Shown here piece by piece: positions 33,603 through 43,915 of a DNA stretch of 64,000 nt (position 1 is the first letter of the stretch; each line of letters opens with the position of its first letter). The notes under the pieces are model-generated. The model was not told where the DNA came from, made no database searches, and was given only the letters and a program-made list of their open reading frames with translations. A program made the translations under genes and the position numbers. The stretch is from Dyella humicola (GTDB lineage Bacteria; Pseudomonadota; Gammaproteobacteria; Xanthomonadales; Rhodanobacteraceae): the NCBI RefSeq assembly GCF_026283945.1, contig NZ_JAPDPC010000004.1, positions 1-64,000 of the forward strand, written 5' to 3'.

Positions 33603-33926
33603 TCAGCCGAATTGGCGCTCTTCGCGCACGGCGCGCTGGTGCTTGTCGCAAATCTTTTCGCGATGCTTGCGCAGCTGGGTGACCAGCTTGTCGAACAGAA
33701 CATCGATGGAGACGTACATGTCGGCCTCAAGGGCTTCGGCATGCAGGCTGGCGCCCGAGACGTTGACCGTACCTTCGGCGCGTTGCTGCAGCTTGTTCAC
33801 TGAAAGCACGATGCTGAGGCTGAGGATTTTGTCGTCGAGGCGGGTAAGGCGGTCGAGCCGGCTGTTCACGTGATCCCGAAGAGCCTGAGTGACTTCGATC
33901 TGCTGACCGCTGAGTTGAACTTGCAT
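33603..33926 (-). CDS. hpf: Ribosome hibernation promoting factor HPF
   Basis: A 107-residue short HPF/YfiA-type protein: [64 protein letters not shown]. It binds the 30S decoding centre and helps form hibernating 100S ribosomes in stationary phase. It lacks the long C-terminal dimerisation domain, so it is the short form. The ATG at 33926 is preceded by AGGAGG. It lies downstream of rpoN, the standard place for hpf in proteobacteria, with a 291-bp gap. Confidence 0.94.
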   Translation of the reverse strand: MQVQLSGQQIEVTQALRDHVNSRLDRLTRLDDKILSLSIVLSVNKLQQRAEGTVNVSGASLHAEALEADMYVSIDVLFDKLVTQLRKHREKICDKHQRAVREERQFG

Positions 33927-34217
33927 GTTGCGCCTCCTCTGGTACTTGCCGCTGGTCGCGGCTGGGGTCGATGCGCCGGTCGCGGGACCGTGGCCGACAC
34001 ACCTTCATTCACACCTTCAACTAACGGGGTGCTCCATAGGGGGGATTCCCGTCTCCTCGCCAAGGCAGGGCATTCACTATGCACTTCTACCGCAAAGTCC
34101 GCGTTATGCGGACCTTCACGAGTTGGACATGACAGGTTTTCCTCCGGCGGGACTCTCTCCTTTAATGGGGACGTCTTTTATCCCGGCAAGTTCCCGAGAT
34201 GCTTCGTCGCAGAGTGA
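33927..34217. other. rpoN-hpf intergenic region with a hairpin
   Basis: This 291-bp gap has no convincing reading frame. GTCCGC (34097-34102) and GCGGAC (34108-34113) form a hairpin that, read leftward, is followed by TTTGCGG, a weak terminator-like signal for rpoN. The gap is long enough to hold a separate hpf promoter, but no clear -35/-10 pair was found by eye. A run of G (34039 onward) and several small repeats are otherwise unexplained. Confidence 0.4.
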
Positions 34218-35681
34218 TCAGCTTGCCCGCTGGCGCTCGCTGGAGCTGGGGATGCGCATGCCCTCGCGGTATTTGGCTACCGTGCGGCGCGCCACCTGAA
34301 TGCCCTTGCGGTGCAGCTCCTCGGCGATGGCCTGATCGGAAAGCGGCTTGCGCGGATCTTCAGCGTCGACCAGCTTGCGCAGCATGGCCTGGATGGCGGT
34401 GGCCGAGGCGCTGCCGCCGTCTTCGGTGGAGACGCCGCTGGAGAAGAAGTGCTTCAGTTCGAAAGTACCGCGTGGCGTATGGATGTATTTGCGCGTGGTC
34501 ACACGGGATATCGTCGACTCGTGCATGCCCACTTCCTCGGCAACTTCGCGCAGCACCAGTGGATGCATCGCTTCAGGGCCGTAATCGAGGAAGGCGCTTT
34601 GCCGACGCACGATGGCCTCGGCCACCTTGATCAGCGTTTCCGCGCGCGATTCCAGGCTCTTGATCAGCCAGCGGGCCTCTTGCAGCTGGCCACGCATCCA
34701 GCTGGCATCGGTGCCGCGCGCCTGCGCGATCAGCCCGCAATAGTGCTGGTTGAGTCCAAGTCGGGGCTGGCAGTCGGGATTGAGGCTGACGCGCCAGCGT
34801 CCGCCGTCCTTGCGTGCATAGACATCCGGTGCCACGTACTCCACCGGCGTAACGTCCAGCGCGGCGCCAGGTCGTGGATCGAGGCTGCGGATCAGCACGG
34901 CGGCCGCCGCGGTGTCGTCCTCGCTGGCGCGTAGCTTGCGCGCGAGTCGTGCGATGTCGTTGCGGGCAAGCAGCTCAAGTTCGCCTTCGACGATGCGCAG
35001 CGCCAGTTCGCGCTGTGGCAGGTCGGCATCGAATTGCTCGAGCTGGACGCGAAGGCAGTCGCGTAAATCCAGGCTGGCTACGCCGGTGGGATCGAAGCGT
35101 TGCAGCGCACGCCGCACGTTCTCCACTTCCGCCGCGCTGGCCTTCAGATCCGTCGGCAAGGCGCCGATCAGCGCCTCCATGGTTTCGGTGAGGTAGCCGT
35201 CCGAATTGAGCGCATCGATCAGCACCGTGGCAATGGTGCGCTCGCGCACGCTCATGTGCGTGAGGTTGAGCTGCCACAACAAGTGTTCCTGCAGCGTTTC
35301 CGCCGCGGCACTTTGCGGCTCGAAACCGTCGTCATCGGCATTGCCGTTGTTGCGCGTGGCGCTGCCGCTGCTGGAGAAGTCGATGGGATCTTCGCCGCCA
35401 CCGTCGCTGTCGCTCCACTCCGGCGCTTCGGCGTCGTCCACGGTGTCATTGCTGGAGGTGCTGGTGCTGCTGGCCGGCAGCAGATCCACGACCTCGCGCT
35501 CGTCGCCATCGACGTCTTCCGGGTTGTCCTCGGAAAACTCGAGCAACGGGTTGCCCTCTGCGATTTGCCGCAGCTCGGCCTCCAGCTCTAGCTGCGACAG
35601 TTGCAGTAGGCGTATGGCCTGCTGCAACTGGGGCGTCAGGGTGAGCTGCTGATTGAGTCGAAACTGCAGTCCGGGTTTCAT
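34218..35681 (-). CDS. rpoN: RNA polymerase sigma-54 factor
   Basis: A 487-residue sigma-54. Region I is the Gln/Leu-rich activator-interacting segment (LQFRLNQQLTLTPQLQQAIR). Region II (about 55-115) is acidic with Ser/Asn stretches. The core-binding domain, the HTH (REVAEEVGMHESTISRVTTR) and the RpoN box (VARRTVAKYREGM) follow. It directs transcription at -24/-12 promoters with AAA+ activators. It lies between lptB (112 bp upstream) and hpf, the classical rpoN neighbourhood. Confidence 0.97.
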   Translation of the reverse strand: MKPGLQFRLNQQLTLTPQLQQAIRLLQLSQLELEAELRQIAEGNPLLEFSEDNPEDVDGDEREVVDLLPASSTSTSSNDTVDDAEAPEWSDSDGGGEDPIDFSSSGSATRNNGNADDDGFEPQSAAAETLQEHLLWQLNLTHMSVRERTIATVLIDALNSDGYLTETMEALIGALPTDLKASAAEVENVRRALQRFDPTGVASLDLRDCLRVQLEQFDADLPQRELALRIVEGELELLARNDIARLARKLRASEDDTAAAAVLIRSLDPRPGAALDVTPVEYVAPDVYARKDGGRWRVSLNPDCQPRLGLNQHYCGLIAQARGTDASWMRGQLQEARWLIKSLESRAETLIKVAEAIVRRQSAFLDYGPEAMHPLVLREVAEEVGMHESTISRVTTRKYIHTPRGTFELKHFFSSGVSTEDGGSASATAIQAMLRKLVDAEDPRKPLSDQAIAEELHRKGIQVARRTVAKYREGMRIPSSSERQRAS

Positions 35682-35793
35682 GCCAGCCGGGTCGGATGTA
35701 CTTCCGGGTCATCCTAACGCCTGTGCCCAGGGTCGGCCATAGGTCAAAGGCGGAATCGTGTACTACCTCTGATTTACTGCTGTAGCTGGGCTG

Positions 35794-36513
35794 TTACAGG
35801 CGGAACTCGCGACCCAGGTAGACCTCGCGCACCTTCTCGTCGGCAAGAATATGTGCTGGCGTGCCGCGCGAGAGCACTTCACCATCGTTGAGGATGTAGG
35901 CGCGGTCGCAGATGCCAAGGGTTTCACGCACGTTGTGATCGGTGATGAGTACGCCGATGCCGCGCTCTTTGAGATGGCGCACGATGCGTTGGATTTCACC
36001 CACCGAAATCGGGTCGACGCCAGCGAAGGGCTCATCCAGCAGCATATAGCGGGGATGCGCGGCCAAGGCGCGGGCGATCTCCACGCGGCGACGTTCGCCA
36101 CCGGAGAGGCTGATGCCCTTCTGGTCGGCGATGTGCGCGATCTTCAATTCGTCCAGCAGACTTTCCAGCTCGGCGGTACGACGCTTTTCATCCCAGCCTT
36201 CACGCAGCTCCAGCACGGCCATGATGTTGTCGGCGACGCTGAGCCGACGGAACACCGAGGCTTCCTGCGGCAGGTAACCAATGCCGAGCTTGGCGCGTGA
36301 ATGCATGGGCAGGCCGGTGATGTCCTGCTTGTCGAGCTTGATGACGCCAGCATCGGCCTCGATCAAGCCGACCACCATGTAGAAACAGGTGGTCTTGCCG
36401 GCGCCATTGGGACCGAGCAGGCCGACCACTTCGCCCTCGCGAATGGAGAAGGCGAAGTCGCGTACGACCTGGCGCGCCTTGAAACTCTTTTGTAGCCCTT
36501 CAGCAGAAAGCAT
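35794..36513 (-). CDS. lptB: LPS export ABC transporter ATP-binding protein LptB
   Basis: A 239-residue ABC ATPase. Walker [14 protein letters not shown] is at residues 34-46, the Q-loop LPQEASVF, the signature [15 protein letters not shown], Walker [15 protein letters not shown] and the H-loop ITDHNVRE. LptB powers extraction of LPS from the inner membrane with LptFG and passes it to LptC and LptA. It starts three bases after the lptA stop, so the two are co-translated. lptF/lptG are not in the window. Confidence 0.96.
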   Translation of the reverse strand: MLSAEGLQKSFKARQVVRDFAFSIREGEVVGLLGPNGAGKTTCFYMVVGLIEADAGVIKLDKQDITGLPMHSRAKLGIGYLPQEASVFRRLSVADNIMAVLELREGWDEKRRTAELESLLDELKIAHIADQKGISLSGGERRRVEIARALAAHPRYMLLDEPFAGVDPISVGEIQRIVRHLKERGIGVLITDHNVRETLGICDRAYILNDGEVLSRGTPAHILADEKVREVYLGREFRL

Positions 36514-36516
36514 CGA

Positions 36517-37152
36517 TTACTGGTTCCCGGTCGGCTGGGTCGCCGGCTTGGTCGGCGTGGTTGGAGCGGGCGCCGGTGCTGGCTTGGGGGGCGTTGCGGC
36601 GGGCGCGCCGGGCTTCACCTTGGGCAGGATCACGCCGTGCACCAGACCGTCGCCACCCGCCTGGCCGGTGATCAGCGCGGTATTGGTGTTGTAGGTGAGC
36701 TTGTCGCCATGGAACTCGCCGCGGCCCTGCTGTCGCACCACGGCGTTGCCGATGAGCACAGCAATACCGTTGACGTTGTCATAGTCGAGCGTGTCGGCGT
36801 CGCCCTGCATCAGGTTGCCGGCGTCGTCCAACTGCTCGATGTGCGCCATTTTGCCGGTGACCACGATGCGTGCGACCTGCGTATCGGCGTCCAGATGCAA
36901 CTTCGCCACGTCACCGGTGACCTTCATGGTGCCCTGCGTGGCCACCACATTGCCCGTGAGGGTGGTGATGGTGTTGGGCTGGTTGAAGCCGTCCACGGTC
37001 TTGGACGCGAAATTCATCGGCTGATTACGGTCATCCTGCTTGGCTAACGCCGGCTGCAGGATGAGCAGCCCCAGCAGGCACAGCAGGCACAGCAGGCTGA
37101 GACCCAGCTTGGGTCCTGTTTTTGCGCGGCGGGAACGAGCCGTGGCTTTCAT
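36517..37152 (-). CDS. lptA: LPS transport periplasmic protein LptA
   Basis: A 211-residue OstA-fold protein that bridges the periplasm between LptC and LptD. The signal peptide is long and Leu/Cys-rich (LGLSLLCLLCLLGLLILQPA, cleaved near ALAK). The beta-jellyroll (about 45-170) contains TITTLTGNVVATQGTMKVTG and GDADTLDYDNVNGIAVLIGN. The C-terminus is Pro/Ala/Thr-rich. ATG 37152 has GGAG upstream. The first 122 bases are also the 3' end of lptC in another frame. A 9-bp triplicate (37072-37098) encodes the repeated Leu-Cys-Leu of the signal peptide. Confidence 0.93.
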   Translation of the reverse strand: MKATARSRRAKTGPKLGLSLLCLLCLLGLLILQPALAKQDDRNQPMNFASKTVDGFNQPNTITTLTGNVVATQGTMKVTGDVAKLHLDADTQVARIVVTGKMAHIEQLDDAGNLMQGDADTLDYDNVNGIAVLIGNAVVRQQGRGEFHGDKLTYNTNTALITGQAGGDGLVHGVILPKVKPGAPAATPPKPAPAPAPTTPTKPATQPTGNQ

Positions 37153-37711
37153 CGAGCAGCTCCAGATGATTGGTGTTGAGGTTGGCACGCATGCCAACTC
37201 CGCTAAGTTTACTGTCGCCCTGCACCATATGTGCGGGAGCCGCCGTCTCCATGCGGTTCTCCTTGGGCCAGGCCGTGACGTCCGAGGTATGCATTTCCGC
37301 CGCGGCCGTCTCGGCGAAGGCGGCGCGGTGCATGAATACCGGACCTTGCAGTTTCAGCAGGGTCCCGCTCTTGTCGACCCAGGCGTACAGCGAGTTACCC
37401 AGCCATGGAGGTACGCCCGGCTGGTTCGAGGGCATTTCGAAATTCGGCGTGTTGATGTACAGCGATTCGTCGTTCTCACGCCGTTCGAGGTGGGGCGCGA
37501 CCATGCGGAAGCTGGGCAGGCCATCGACGCCGAAGGCCCACAGCTTGAAGTTGGTCAGCACGTAACCCGAGCGCGGTGGGCCGACGAAGTCGCTTTCCTT
37601 CGGGGTAGGTGCCAGCCACCAGTACAACATCTGGGCGGCGCCCGTCGCCAGGCCAATCAACACGATCGCCACCGGTATGCCCCGGTCGCGCAGGTATCTA
37701 CGCAGATTCAC
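37031..37711 (-). CDS. lptC: LPS export protein LptC
   Basis: A 226-residue bitopic protein with one N-terminal transmembrane helix (about 12-32) and a periplasmic jellyroll (SGYVLTNFKLWAFGVDG; VGMRANLNTNHLELLDESHG). It receives LPS from LptBFG and hands it to LptA. GTG 37711 has GGGAG upstream and overlaps the kdsC stop (GTGA). E. coli LptC has 191 residues; this one has an extra Pro/Ala-rich tail of about 25-30 residues (AGSQPAVPAVPAGAAHP) encoded within the lptA signal-peptide region, so lptC and lptA overlap by 122 bp. Confidence 0.9.
   Translation of the reverse strand: MNLRRYLRDRGIPVAIVLIGLATGAAQMLYWWLAPTPKESDFVGPPRSGYVLTNFKLWAFGVDGLPSFRMVAPHLERRENDESLYINTPNFEMPSNQPGVPPWLGNSLYAWVDKSGTLLKLQGPVFMHRAAFAETAAAEMHTSDVTAWPKENRMETAAPAHMVQGDSKLSGVGMRANLNTNHLELLDESHGSFPPRKNRTQAGSQPAVPAVPAGAAHPAAGVSQAG
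37072..37098. repeat. Triplicate 9-bp tandem repeat in the lptC/lptA overlap
   Basis: CAGCAGGCA occurs at 37072-37080 and 37081-37089, and CAGCAGGCT at 37090-37098. On the coding strand it is read in two frames: as repeated Leu/Cys in the LptA signal peptide and as repeated Pro-Ala-Val in the LptC tail. The unit is a multiple of three, so slippage changes both proteins without a frameshift. Confidence 0.85.
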
Positions 37712-38247
37712 TGCCAACGCTCCCGCTCGGCGGCCGACTTGCCTTGCGCGTGCAGGATCATGTCGCTGACTTCGCGTGCGGCACCCAGGCCTCCGTTGAG
37801 GCGGGTCCGCCAGTGCGCCTGTTCGAGAATCCACGGATGGGCATTGGCCACCGCCACGGCGAGGCCGACGATGCGCATGGGCGGCAGGTCGGGCAGGTCG
37901 TCGCCGACGAAGGCCACCTGTTCCGGCGTCAGCGACAGGGCTTCCATCAACTGCTCCAGGCAGGCGCGCTTGTCGGACTGGCCCTGGTAGACATGGGCAA
38001 TGTCCAGTTCTTCGGCGCGCAGAGCGACCGGATGGCTGATGCGCGCCGAGATGATCGCCACCTGCACGTTGTTGGCCAGCAGGCGCTTGAGGCCCAGGCC
38101 ATCGTGCACATGGAACACCTTGGTTTCATGCCCGTCCTCGGCGTACCACAGGCGACCGTCGGTCAGCGTGCCGTCCACATCGAAGACGACGAGACGGATC
38201 TTGGCAGCACGGTCAAGAATGTCAGCAGGTAGGTCGGCCAGGTACAT
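37708..38247 (-). CDS. kdsC: 3-deoxy-D-manno-octulosonate 8-phosphate phosphatase
   Basis: A 179-residue HAD phosphatase of the C0 (KdsC) type. Motif I is VVFDVDGTLTDG with the nucleophile Asp23 and Asp25, motif II IISAR, and motif III with GQSDKRACL and FVGDDLPDLPPM. It removes the phosphate from Kdo-8-P, the step before CMP-Kdo formation. Its stop overlaps the lptC start by four bases, so kdsC-lptC-lptA-lptB form one translationally linked run. kdsD lies 107 bp upstream. Confidence 0.95.
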   Translation of the reverse strand: MYLADLPADILDRAAKIRLVVFDVDGTLTDGRLWYAEDGHETKVFHVHDGLGLKRLLANNVQVAIISARISHPVALRAEELDIAHVYQGQSDKRACLEQLMEALSLTPEQVAFVGDDLPDLPPMRIVGLAVAVANAHPWILEQAHWRTRLNGGLGAAREVSDMILHAQGKSAAERERWQ

Positions 38248-38354
38248 AGGAGGTGTCGGCAGGAGGGCGGAAGGGCGGTACCGTCAAACGTCGGGCGTGC
38301 CCGGACGGTGGACGCGGCGATGCGGCCTAGGCCTGAAACGGCCGAACGGCCGGA

Positions 38355-39365
38355 TCAGACCACACGGGCGCGGAGCAGGTCGTGAATGTTCAGTGCACCC
38401 ACCACCTGCTGCTGGTCGTTGACCACGAGCAGGGCGTGAATTTGATGCTTTTCCATCAATTGCGCGGCTTCGATGGCCAGTTTGTCGGCGCTGATGGTCT
38501 TGGGGCCACGTGTCATCAGTGCGGCCACCGTTGATCCGCGCAGATCCACGCCATCGTCGTCCAGGGCCCGGCGCAGGTCACCGTCGGTGAACACGCCAAG
38601 GAGGTGTCGGTCGGCATCGATCACCGCCGTCATGCCCAGACGCTTACGGGTCATTTCCATCAATGCCTCGGTCAGCGAGGCGTCGGGTGACACGGCAGGA
38701 ATGCCTTCGCCCGTGTGCATCACGTCGCTGATGTGCAGCAGCAAGCGGCGGCCGAGGCTGCCGGCCGGGTGCGAGCGGGCGAAATCCTCGGATGTGAAGC
38801 CGCGTGCCTCCAGCAAGGCCACGGCCAGCGCATCACCCATCACCAGGGCTGCCGTGGTACTGGCGGTGGGTGCCAGCCCCAACGGGCAGGCTTCGGCGGC
38901 GATGCTGGCATCCAGATGGACGTTGGCCTCGTCTGCCAGCGAGGAATTCGTATTGCCGGTAATCGCAATCAAGGGGATGCCCTGGCGTTTGATCACTGGC
39001 AGGATGAACAGCACTTCGTCAGTTTCGCCTGAGTTGGAGAGCGCAAGCACCACGTCCTGCGGCAGGATCATGCCCAGGTCGCCATGGCTGGCCTCACCCG
39101 GATGGACGAAGAAGGCTGGCGTGCCGGTGGAAGCCAGGGTGGCGGCAATCTTGCGGGCGACATGGCCGGACTTGCCCATGCCCGTGACCACCACGCGCCC
39201 GGCGCAAGCCATGATCAAGCGGCAGGCTTCCACGAACTCCGGTCCGATTCGCGTCTCCAGGTCGCGGATGGCTGCCGCTTCGGTGGCGATCACGGTGCGG
39301 GCGCTCTGCACGATGTTCTCGGCGTTGATCGCGTTCTGGCTGGCTGGGGCGATGTGGGCGTTCAT
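38355..39365 (-). CDS. kdsD: D-arabinose 5-phosphate isomerase (KdsD/KpsF/GutQ family)
   Basis: A 336-residue enzyme that makes arabinose-5-phosphate for Kdo synthesis. The SIS domain (about 40-175) has VVVTGMGKSGHVARKIAATL, FVHPGEASHGDLGMI and LALSNSGETDEVLFILP. Two CBS domains follow (ISDVMHTGEGIPAVS and VAALMTRGPKTISADKLAIE). ATG 39365 has GAGG nearby; the frame continues to 39404 without support. It is divergent from ibaG-murA. In E. coli the order is kdsD-kdsC-lptC-lptA-lptB-rpoN, the same as here. Confidence 0.94.
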   Translation of the reverse strand: MNAHIAPASQNAINAENIVQSARTVIATEAAAIRDLETRIGPEFVEACRLIMACAGRVVVTGMGKSGHVARKIAATLASTGTPAFFVHPGEASHGDLGMILPQDVVLALSNSGETDEVLFILPVIKRQGIPLIAITGNTNSSLADEANVHLDASIAAEACPLGLAPTASTTAALVMGDALAVALLEARGFTSEDFARSHPAGSLGRRLLLHISDVMHTGEGIPAVSPDASLTEALMEMTRKRLGMTAVIDADRHLLGVFTDGDLRRALDDDGVDLRGSTVAALMTRGPKTISADKLAIEAAQLMEKHQIHALLVVNDQQQVVGALNIHDLLRARVV

Positions 39366-39626
39366 GCATCCTCGGGGTTGGTGCCGGAATTTCGTCATCG
39401 CCAAAAAGCTTGCAGTGACGTTGAAATATTCCGTTAAATCATGGCGTTGGCGCTTGCTTGCGGTCGGTAGGCGGGCTGCGCCGGGTACGCGTGTCGTTTC
39501 TGCGACAGAGGTTTTCCATTAACATGGCATATTCGCATTTTAACGTCATAGTCGACGGCATTGGATTCACCGGCCTTTCGAATCCACGACGTTGACCAAC
39601 CCTCTGCAAGTGGAACAACCAATCCC

Positions 39627-39866
39627 ATGGACGCTGCCACCATCCAGGCAATGATCGAACAAGGCCTGCCCGGTGCGCGGGCGGCCGTGAATGGCGACGA
39701 CGGCGTGCACTTCGAAGCTGAAGTGGTGGCTGAACAGTTCGCTGGCAAGTTGCCGCTCGCACGGCACCGCCTGGTTTACGCCACCCTGGGGGATCTCATG
39801 GGTGGTGCGATTCATGCGCTTGCCCTGAAAACCCTGACTCCCGAGGAGATCGCGGCGCGCCGTTGA
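39627..39866 (+). CDS. ibaG: BolA-family protein IbaG
   Basis: A 79-residue BolA-like protein: ATIQAMIEQGLPGARAAVNG, then GKLPLARHRLVYATLGDLMG and IHALALKTLTPEEIAAR. The BolA fold and conserved Arg/His (ARHRLVY) are present; proteins of this group bind Fe-S clusters with monothiol glutaredoxins. ATG 39627 is chosen over an upstream start at 39561. It lies 41 bp before murA, as ibaG (yrbA) does in E. coli. The 261-bp gap to kdsD is A/T-richer near 39526-39545 and should contain divergent promoters. Confidence 0.9.
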   Translation: MDAATIQAMIEQGLPGARAAVNGDDGVHFEAEVVAEQFAGKLPLARHRLVYATLGDLMGGAIHALALKTLTPEEIAARR

Positions 39867-39880
39867 CGGCTGCGCTGTGA

Positions 39881-41167
<1,287 letters not shown>

Positions 41168-41186
41168 GCGCGGGTTTCCCAGGGAT

Positions 41187-41218
41187 AAAAAAAGGCCGCG
41201 ACAGCGGCCTTTTTTTTG
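41187..41218. terminator. Bidirectional intrinsic terminator (murA / DUF3108)
   Basis: AGGCCGC (41193-41199) and GCGGCCT (41204-41210) pair across GACA; a run of A lies on the left and eight T on the right, so it can stop transcription from both sides. It separates the convergent murA and DUF3108 genes. Confidence 0.93.
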
Positions 41219-41220
41219 CG

Positions 41221-41246
41221 GTCATCCCCGCGAAGGCGGGGATGAC
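41221..41246. repeat. Short palindromic repeat (GTCATCCC family)
   Basis: GTCATCCCCGC and GCGGGGATGAC are perfect 11-bp complements with a GAAG loop, immediately after the murA terminator. It matches the arms of the copies at 7052 and 51977. Confidence 0.8.
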
Positions 41247-41266
41247 GATCAGAGGCGGGGCGCGAT

Positions 41267-41980
41267 TCAATTGCCGTTCTTGTAGCTCACCAGCTGCAAT
41301 TCCAGATTGCCACCATCGCTCTGCGCCAGCTTCACCGGCACCGGATATTTCTGCGGGGCATACCAGGCGCTGAAGGCCTTGTCGCTGTCGCTGCGCTCGA
41401 CCCGTTCCGCTTGGAAGCTGCCGGCCGGCACCTTGATGCTGTCCTTGCCAGCCACCTTGAACTGCTGGTTCTCAACGTTGCGCTTGACTGCCACGGGCAG
41501 TGCAACGGTCTGCTGTCCGCCACGCAGCGCCATGCCGATGGCCAGCGGTGCGGTGTTGCGGTCGACCATGCCTGGCACGCTGGCGTAGGTCATCGGTCCT
41601 TTGCCTTCATCCACGCTGACCTGGTTGCTGCTCCAGTTCACTTCCATGTGGCGCTGCTTGCTCTTGATCGCGGCGTCCATGTGGTAGTCGTAGCTGACGG
41701 TTTCCGGCGCGTTGTTGTTCCAGCGAAAGCGGGTCGTCTCGGTGGAGTTGGCGCCCAGCGCGGCGGCAAGGCCCGCCGTGCCGTGAGTCTGGTTGCTGTA
41801 TTCCCACAAGCCGTTGCCGACCGACTTGAGCGTCACCACGGCTTCGCCCATCACCTGTCCACCTTGCGATACCTGATAGGTCGCGGTGAACGGCGTTGGT
41901 GTGGCGGCCAGTGCGGCGGAGGTGGAGAGCGCCAGCACCAGGCCGGCGGCGATCGTGCGAATGGAGGTTGGCTTGGTCAT
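41267..41980 (-). CDS. DUF3108 periplasmic protein
   Basis: A 237-residue exported protein with signal peptide (about 1-25, ending ALAA|TP) and a beta-rich mature domain: FTATYQVSQGGQVMGEAVVTL, TRFRWNNNAPETVSYDYHMD, then FQAERVERSDSDKAFSAWYAP. This is the DUF3108 family, commonly found next to purN/purM in xanthomonads; its biochemical role is unknown. ATG 41980 is chosen; the track of codons back to 41989 starts with TTG and has no better site. It is the last gene of the leftward purM-purN-DUF3108 run. Confidence 0.88.
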   Translation of the reverse strand: MTKPTSIRTIAAGLVLALSTSAALAATPTPFTATYQVSQGGQVMGEAVVTLKSVGNGLWEYSNQTHGTAGLAAALGANSTETTRFRWNNNAPETVSYDYHMDAAIKSKQRHMEVNWSSNQVSVDEGKGPMTYASVPGMVDRNTAPLAIGMALRGGQQTVALPVAVKRNVENQQFKVAGKDSIKVPAGSFQAERVERSDSDKAFSAWYAPQKYPVPVKLAQSDGGNLELQLVSYKNGN

Positions 41981-42035
41981 GAGGTCCAAAGTCTACGCGC
42001 TCATCCTGAACGGGTCGTAGAGGGTCGGCCCGGAC

Positions 42036-42704
42036 TCAGTCAACCAAATCGCCGTCGCGTAGTTGCAGCGGCGCAAGCAAGGGCTGGCCATCCCGTTCGA
42101 CAATATCGGACTGCGCCAAGGCCAGACGTCCCTGCGCGATCAAACGGAGTACGGCGGGCAGCAACTGATGCTCGTGAACAAGCAGGCGTTGCGCCAGGCT
42201 GTGCTCGTCGTCGCCGGGCTGGATCGCGATGCGCGCCTGTGCGATCACCGGGCCGCCATCCAGTTCCGCGGTCACGTAGTGCACGCTGGCACCATGTTCC
42301 GCGTCTCCCGCTGCCAAGGCGCGGCGATGCGTATGCAAACCGCGGTATTTGGGCAACAGGGAAGGGTGGACATTGATCATGCGTCCGGCCCAGGGCTTGA
42401 GCGTTTCACCATCGATGATGCGCATGAAGCCGGCCAATACCAGTACTTGCGCGCCACTGGCATCGAGTCGCGCGAACAGGTCGACGTCGTAGTCGCGCCG
42501 ATGGGCGTAGCGCTTGGGATCGAGCGTGAAGGTGGGAATGCCGGCCGCCTCGGCCAGCTGCAACGCGCCCGCCTTGGTCTTGTCGCTGCCGACCGCCACA
42601 AAGTCGACCGGCAGCTCGCCCGCATCGCGTGCAGCGATCAAGGCTTGCAGATTGCTGCCGCGCCCGGAGGCGAGCACGGCAACGCGAAGACGCGGCAAGG
42701 ACAC
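42036..42704 (-). CDS. purN: Phosphoribosylglycinamide formyltransferase PurN
   Basis: A 222-residue folate-dependent GAR transformylase in purine synthesis. The phosphate loop is VLASGRGSNLQALI (about 10-23). The catalytic segment has the Asn in MINVHPSLLPKYRG with the His two residues later, then HGASVHYVTAELDGGP with the catalytic Asp. It starts five bases after the purM stop, so the pair is co-transcribed and probably coupled. Length and motifs are normal. Confidence 0.96.
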   Translation of the reverse strand: MSLPRLRVAVLASGRGSNLQALIAARDAGELPVDFVAVGSDKTKAGALQLAEAAGIPTFTLDPKRYAHRRDYDVDLFARLDASGAQVLVLAGFMRIIDGETLKPWAGRMINVHPSLLPKYRGLHTHRRALAAGDAEHGASVHYVTAELDGGPVIAQARIAIQPGDDEHSLAQRLLVHEHQLLPAVLRLIAQGRLALAQSDIVERDGQPLLAPLQLRDGDLVD

Positions 42705-42709
42705 GAGGC

Positions 42710-43738
42710 TTAGCCGATGTGCACGCGCTCGTCGCCCTGGGCGGGCACGATCTCGCCGATCACCGAGCTGGCCAGACCATGCTTGGCCAGCAAGGCCGAG
42801 GCGTTATTCACGGCGTCGCGCGGCAGGATGATGGTGAAGCCCACGCCGCAGTTGAAGGTGCGCCACATTTCCTCGCGCGCCACGTTGCCTTCGCGCATCA
42901 GCCAGTCGAACACCGGCGGCAACACGATGGTGGACGCATCGAGCGCGATGCCCAGGCCATCGGGTACGACGCGGATGATGTTTTCCTTCAGGCCACCACC
43001 GGTGATGTGGGCCATGCCGTGCAACGACTGGTGCTTGAGCAGGTCCAGCAGGGGCTTCACGTAGATCGTGGTCGGCGCCATCAGCGCGTCGGCCAGCGAG
43101 ACGCCGCCGAGGTCGAGCTCCAGCGGGCTGCCCGCGCGCTCGACGATCTTGCGGATCAGCGAGTAACCATTGGAATGCGGGCCGGACGAGGCCACGCCCA
43201 GGATCACGTCGCCGGCCACGATGCCCTCGCCGCTGAGCAGGGCGGACTTCTCCACCGCGCCCACGGTGAAGCCGGCCAGGTCGTATTCGCCCGGCGGGTA
43301 CATGTCCGGCATTTCCGCCGTTTCGCCACCGATCAGGGCGCAGCCCGCCAGCTCGCAACCCTTGGCGATGCCGCCAACGACCGCGACCGTGGTGTCCACA
43401 TCCAGCTTGCCGGTAGCGAAGTAGTCGAGGAAGAACAACGGCTCGGCGCCCTGCACCAGCACGTCGTTGACGCACATGCCGACCAGGTCGATGCCGATGG
43501 TGTCGTGGCGACCCAACTGTTGGGCGAGCTTGAGTTTGGTGCCCACGCCATCGGTGCCCGAGACCAGCACCGGCTCCTTGAAGCGACCGGACAGGTCGAA
43601 CAGGCCGCCGAAGCCGCCCAGGCCGCCCATCACTTCGGGACGGAAGGTGCGCTTGACCAGCGGTTTGATGCGTTCGACCACGGCATTGCCCGCGTCGATA
43701 TCGACGCCAGCGGCGCGGTAGGTAAGGGCGTCGGACAT
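42710..43738 (-). CDS. purM: Phosphoribosylformylglycinamidine cyclo-ligase PurM
   Basis: A 342-residue AIR synthetase. It carries the FGAM-cyclase signatures [75 protein letters not shown] and [12 protein letters not shown]. It makes aminoimidazole ribotide with ATP. ATG 43738 matches the family start ([13 protein letters not shown]); the open frame to 43987 is unsupported. It is divergent from the DUF2066-perM-hda operon, the arrangement common in gammaproteobacteria. Confidence 0.96.
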   Translation of the reverse strand: MSDALTYRAAGVDIDAGNAVVERIKPLVKRTFRPEVMGGLGGFGGLFDLSGRFKEPVLVSGTDGVGTKLKLAQQLGRHDTIGIDLVGMCVNDVLVQGAEPLFFLDYFATGKLDVDTTVAVVGGIAKGCELAGCALIGGETAEMPDMYPPGEYDLAGFTVGAVEKSALLSGEGIVAGDVILGVASSGPHSNGYSLIRKIVERAGSPLELDLGGVSLADALMAPTTIYVKPLLDLLKHQSLHGMAHITGGGLKENIIRVVPDGLGIALDASTIVLPPVFDWLMREGNVAREEMWRTFNCGVGFTIILPRDAVNNASALLAKHGLASSVIGEIVPAQGDERVHIG

Positions 43739-43915
43739 GGGGGCAACCCGGCGTGGAGAAACGTTGAATTGTAGCAGCGTAGACGTGGGCCTGCCCGCGG
43801 TTCGCCGCGAGCACGCGCAACTGAGGCCTAGTGCCGATCCGGGGCCACTTCCGATGGACGCTGCCGGTCGGATTGGGCAGACTTCCCGGTGTTCCCCTCC
43901 GGATTCCCCCGCCTC

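Noticed and set aside
33398-33742. N-terminal extension of hprK
   Set aside because: It would include a palindromic element, a hairpin and part of hpf in another frame; the protein there looks random, and TTG 33397 has a good ribosome-binding site.
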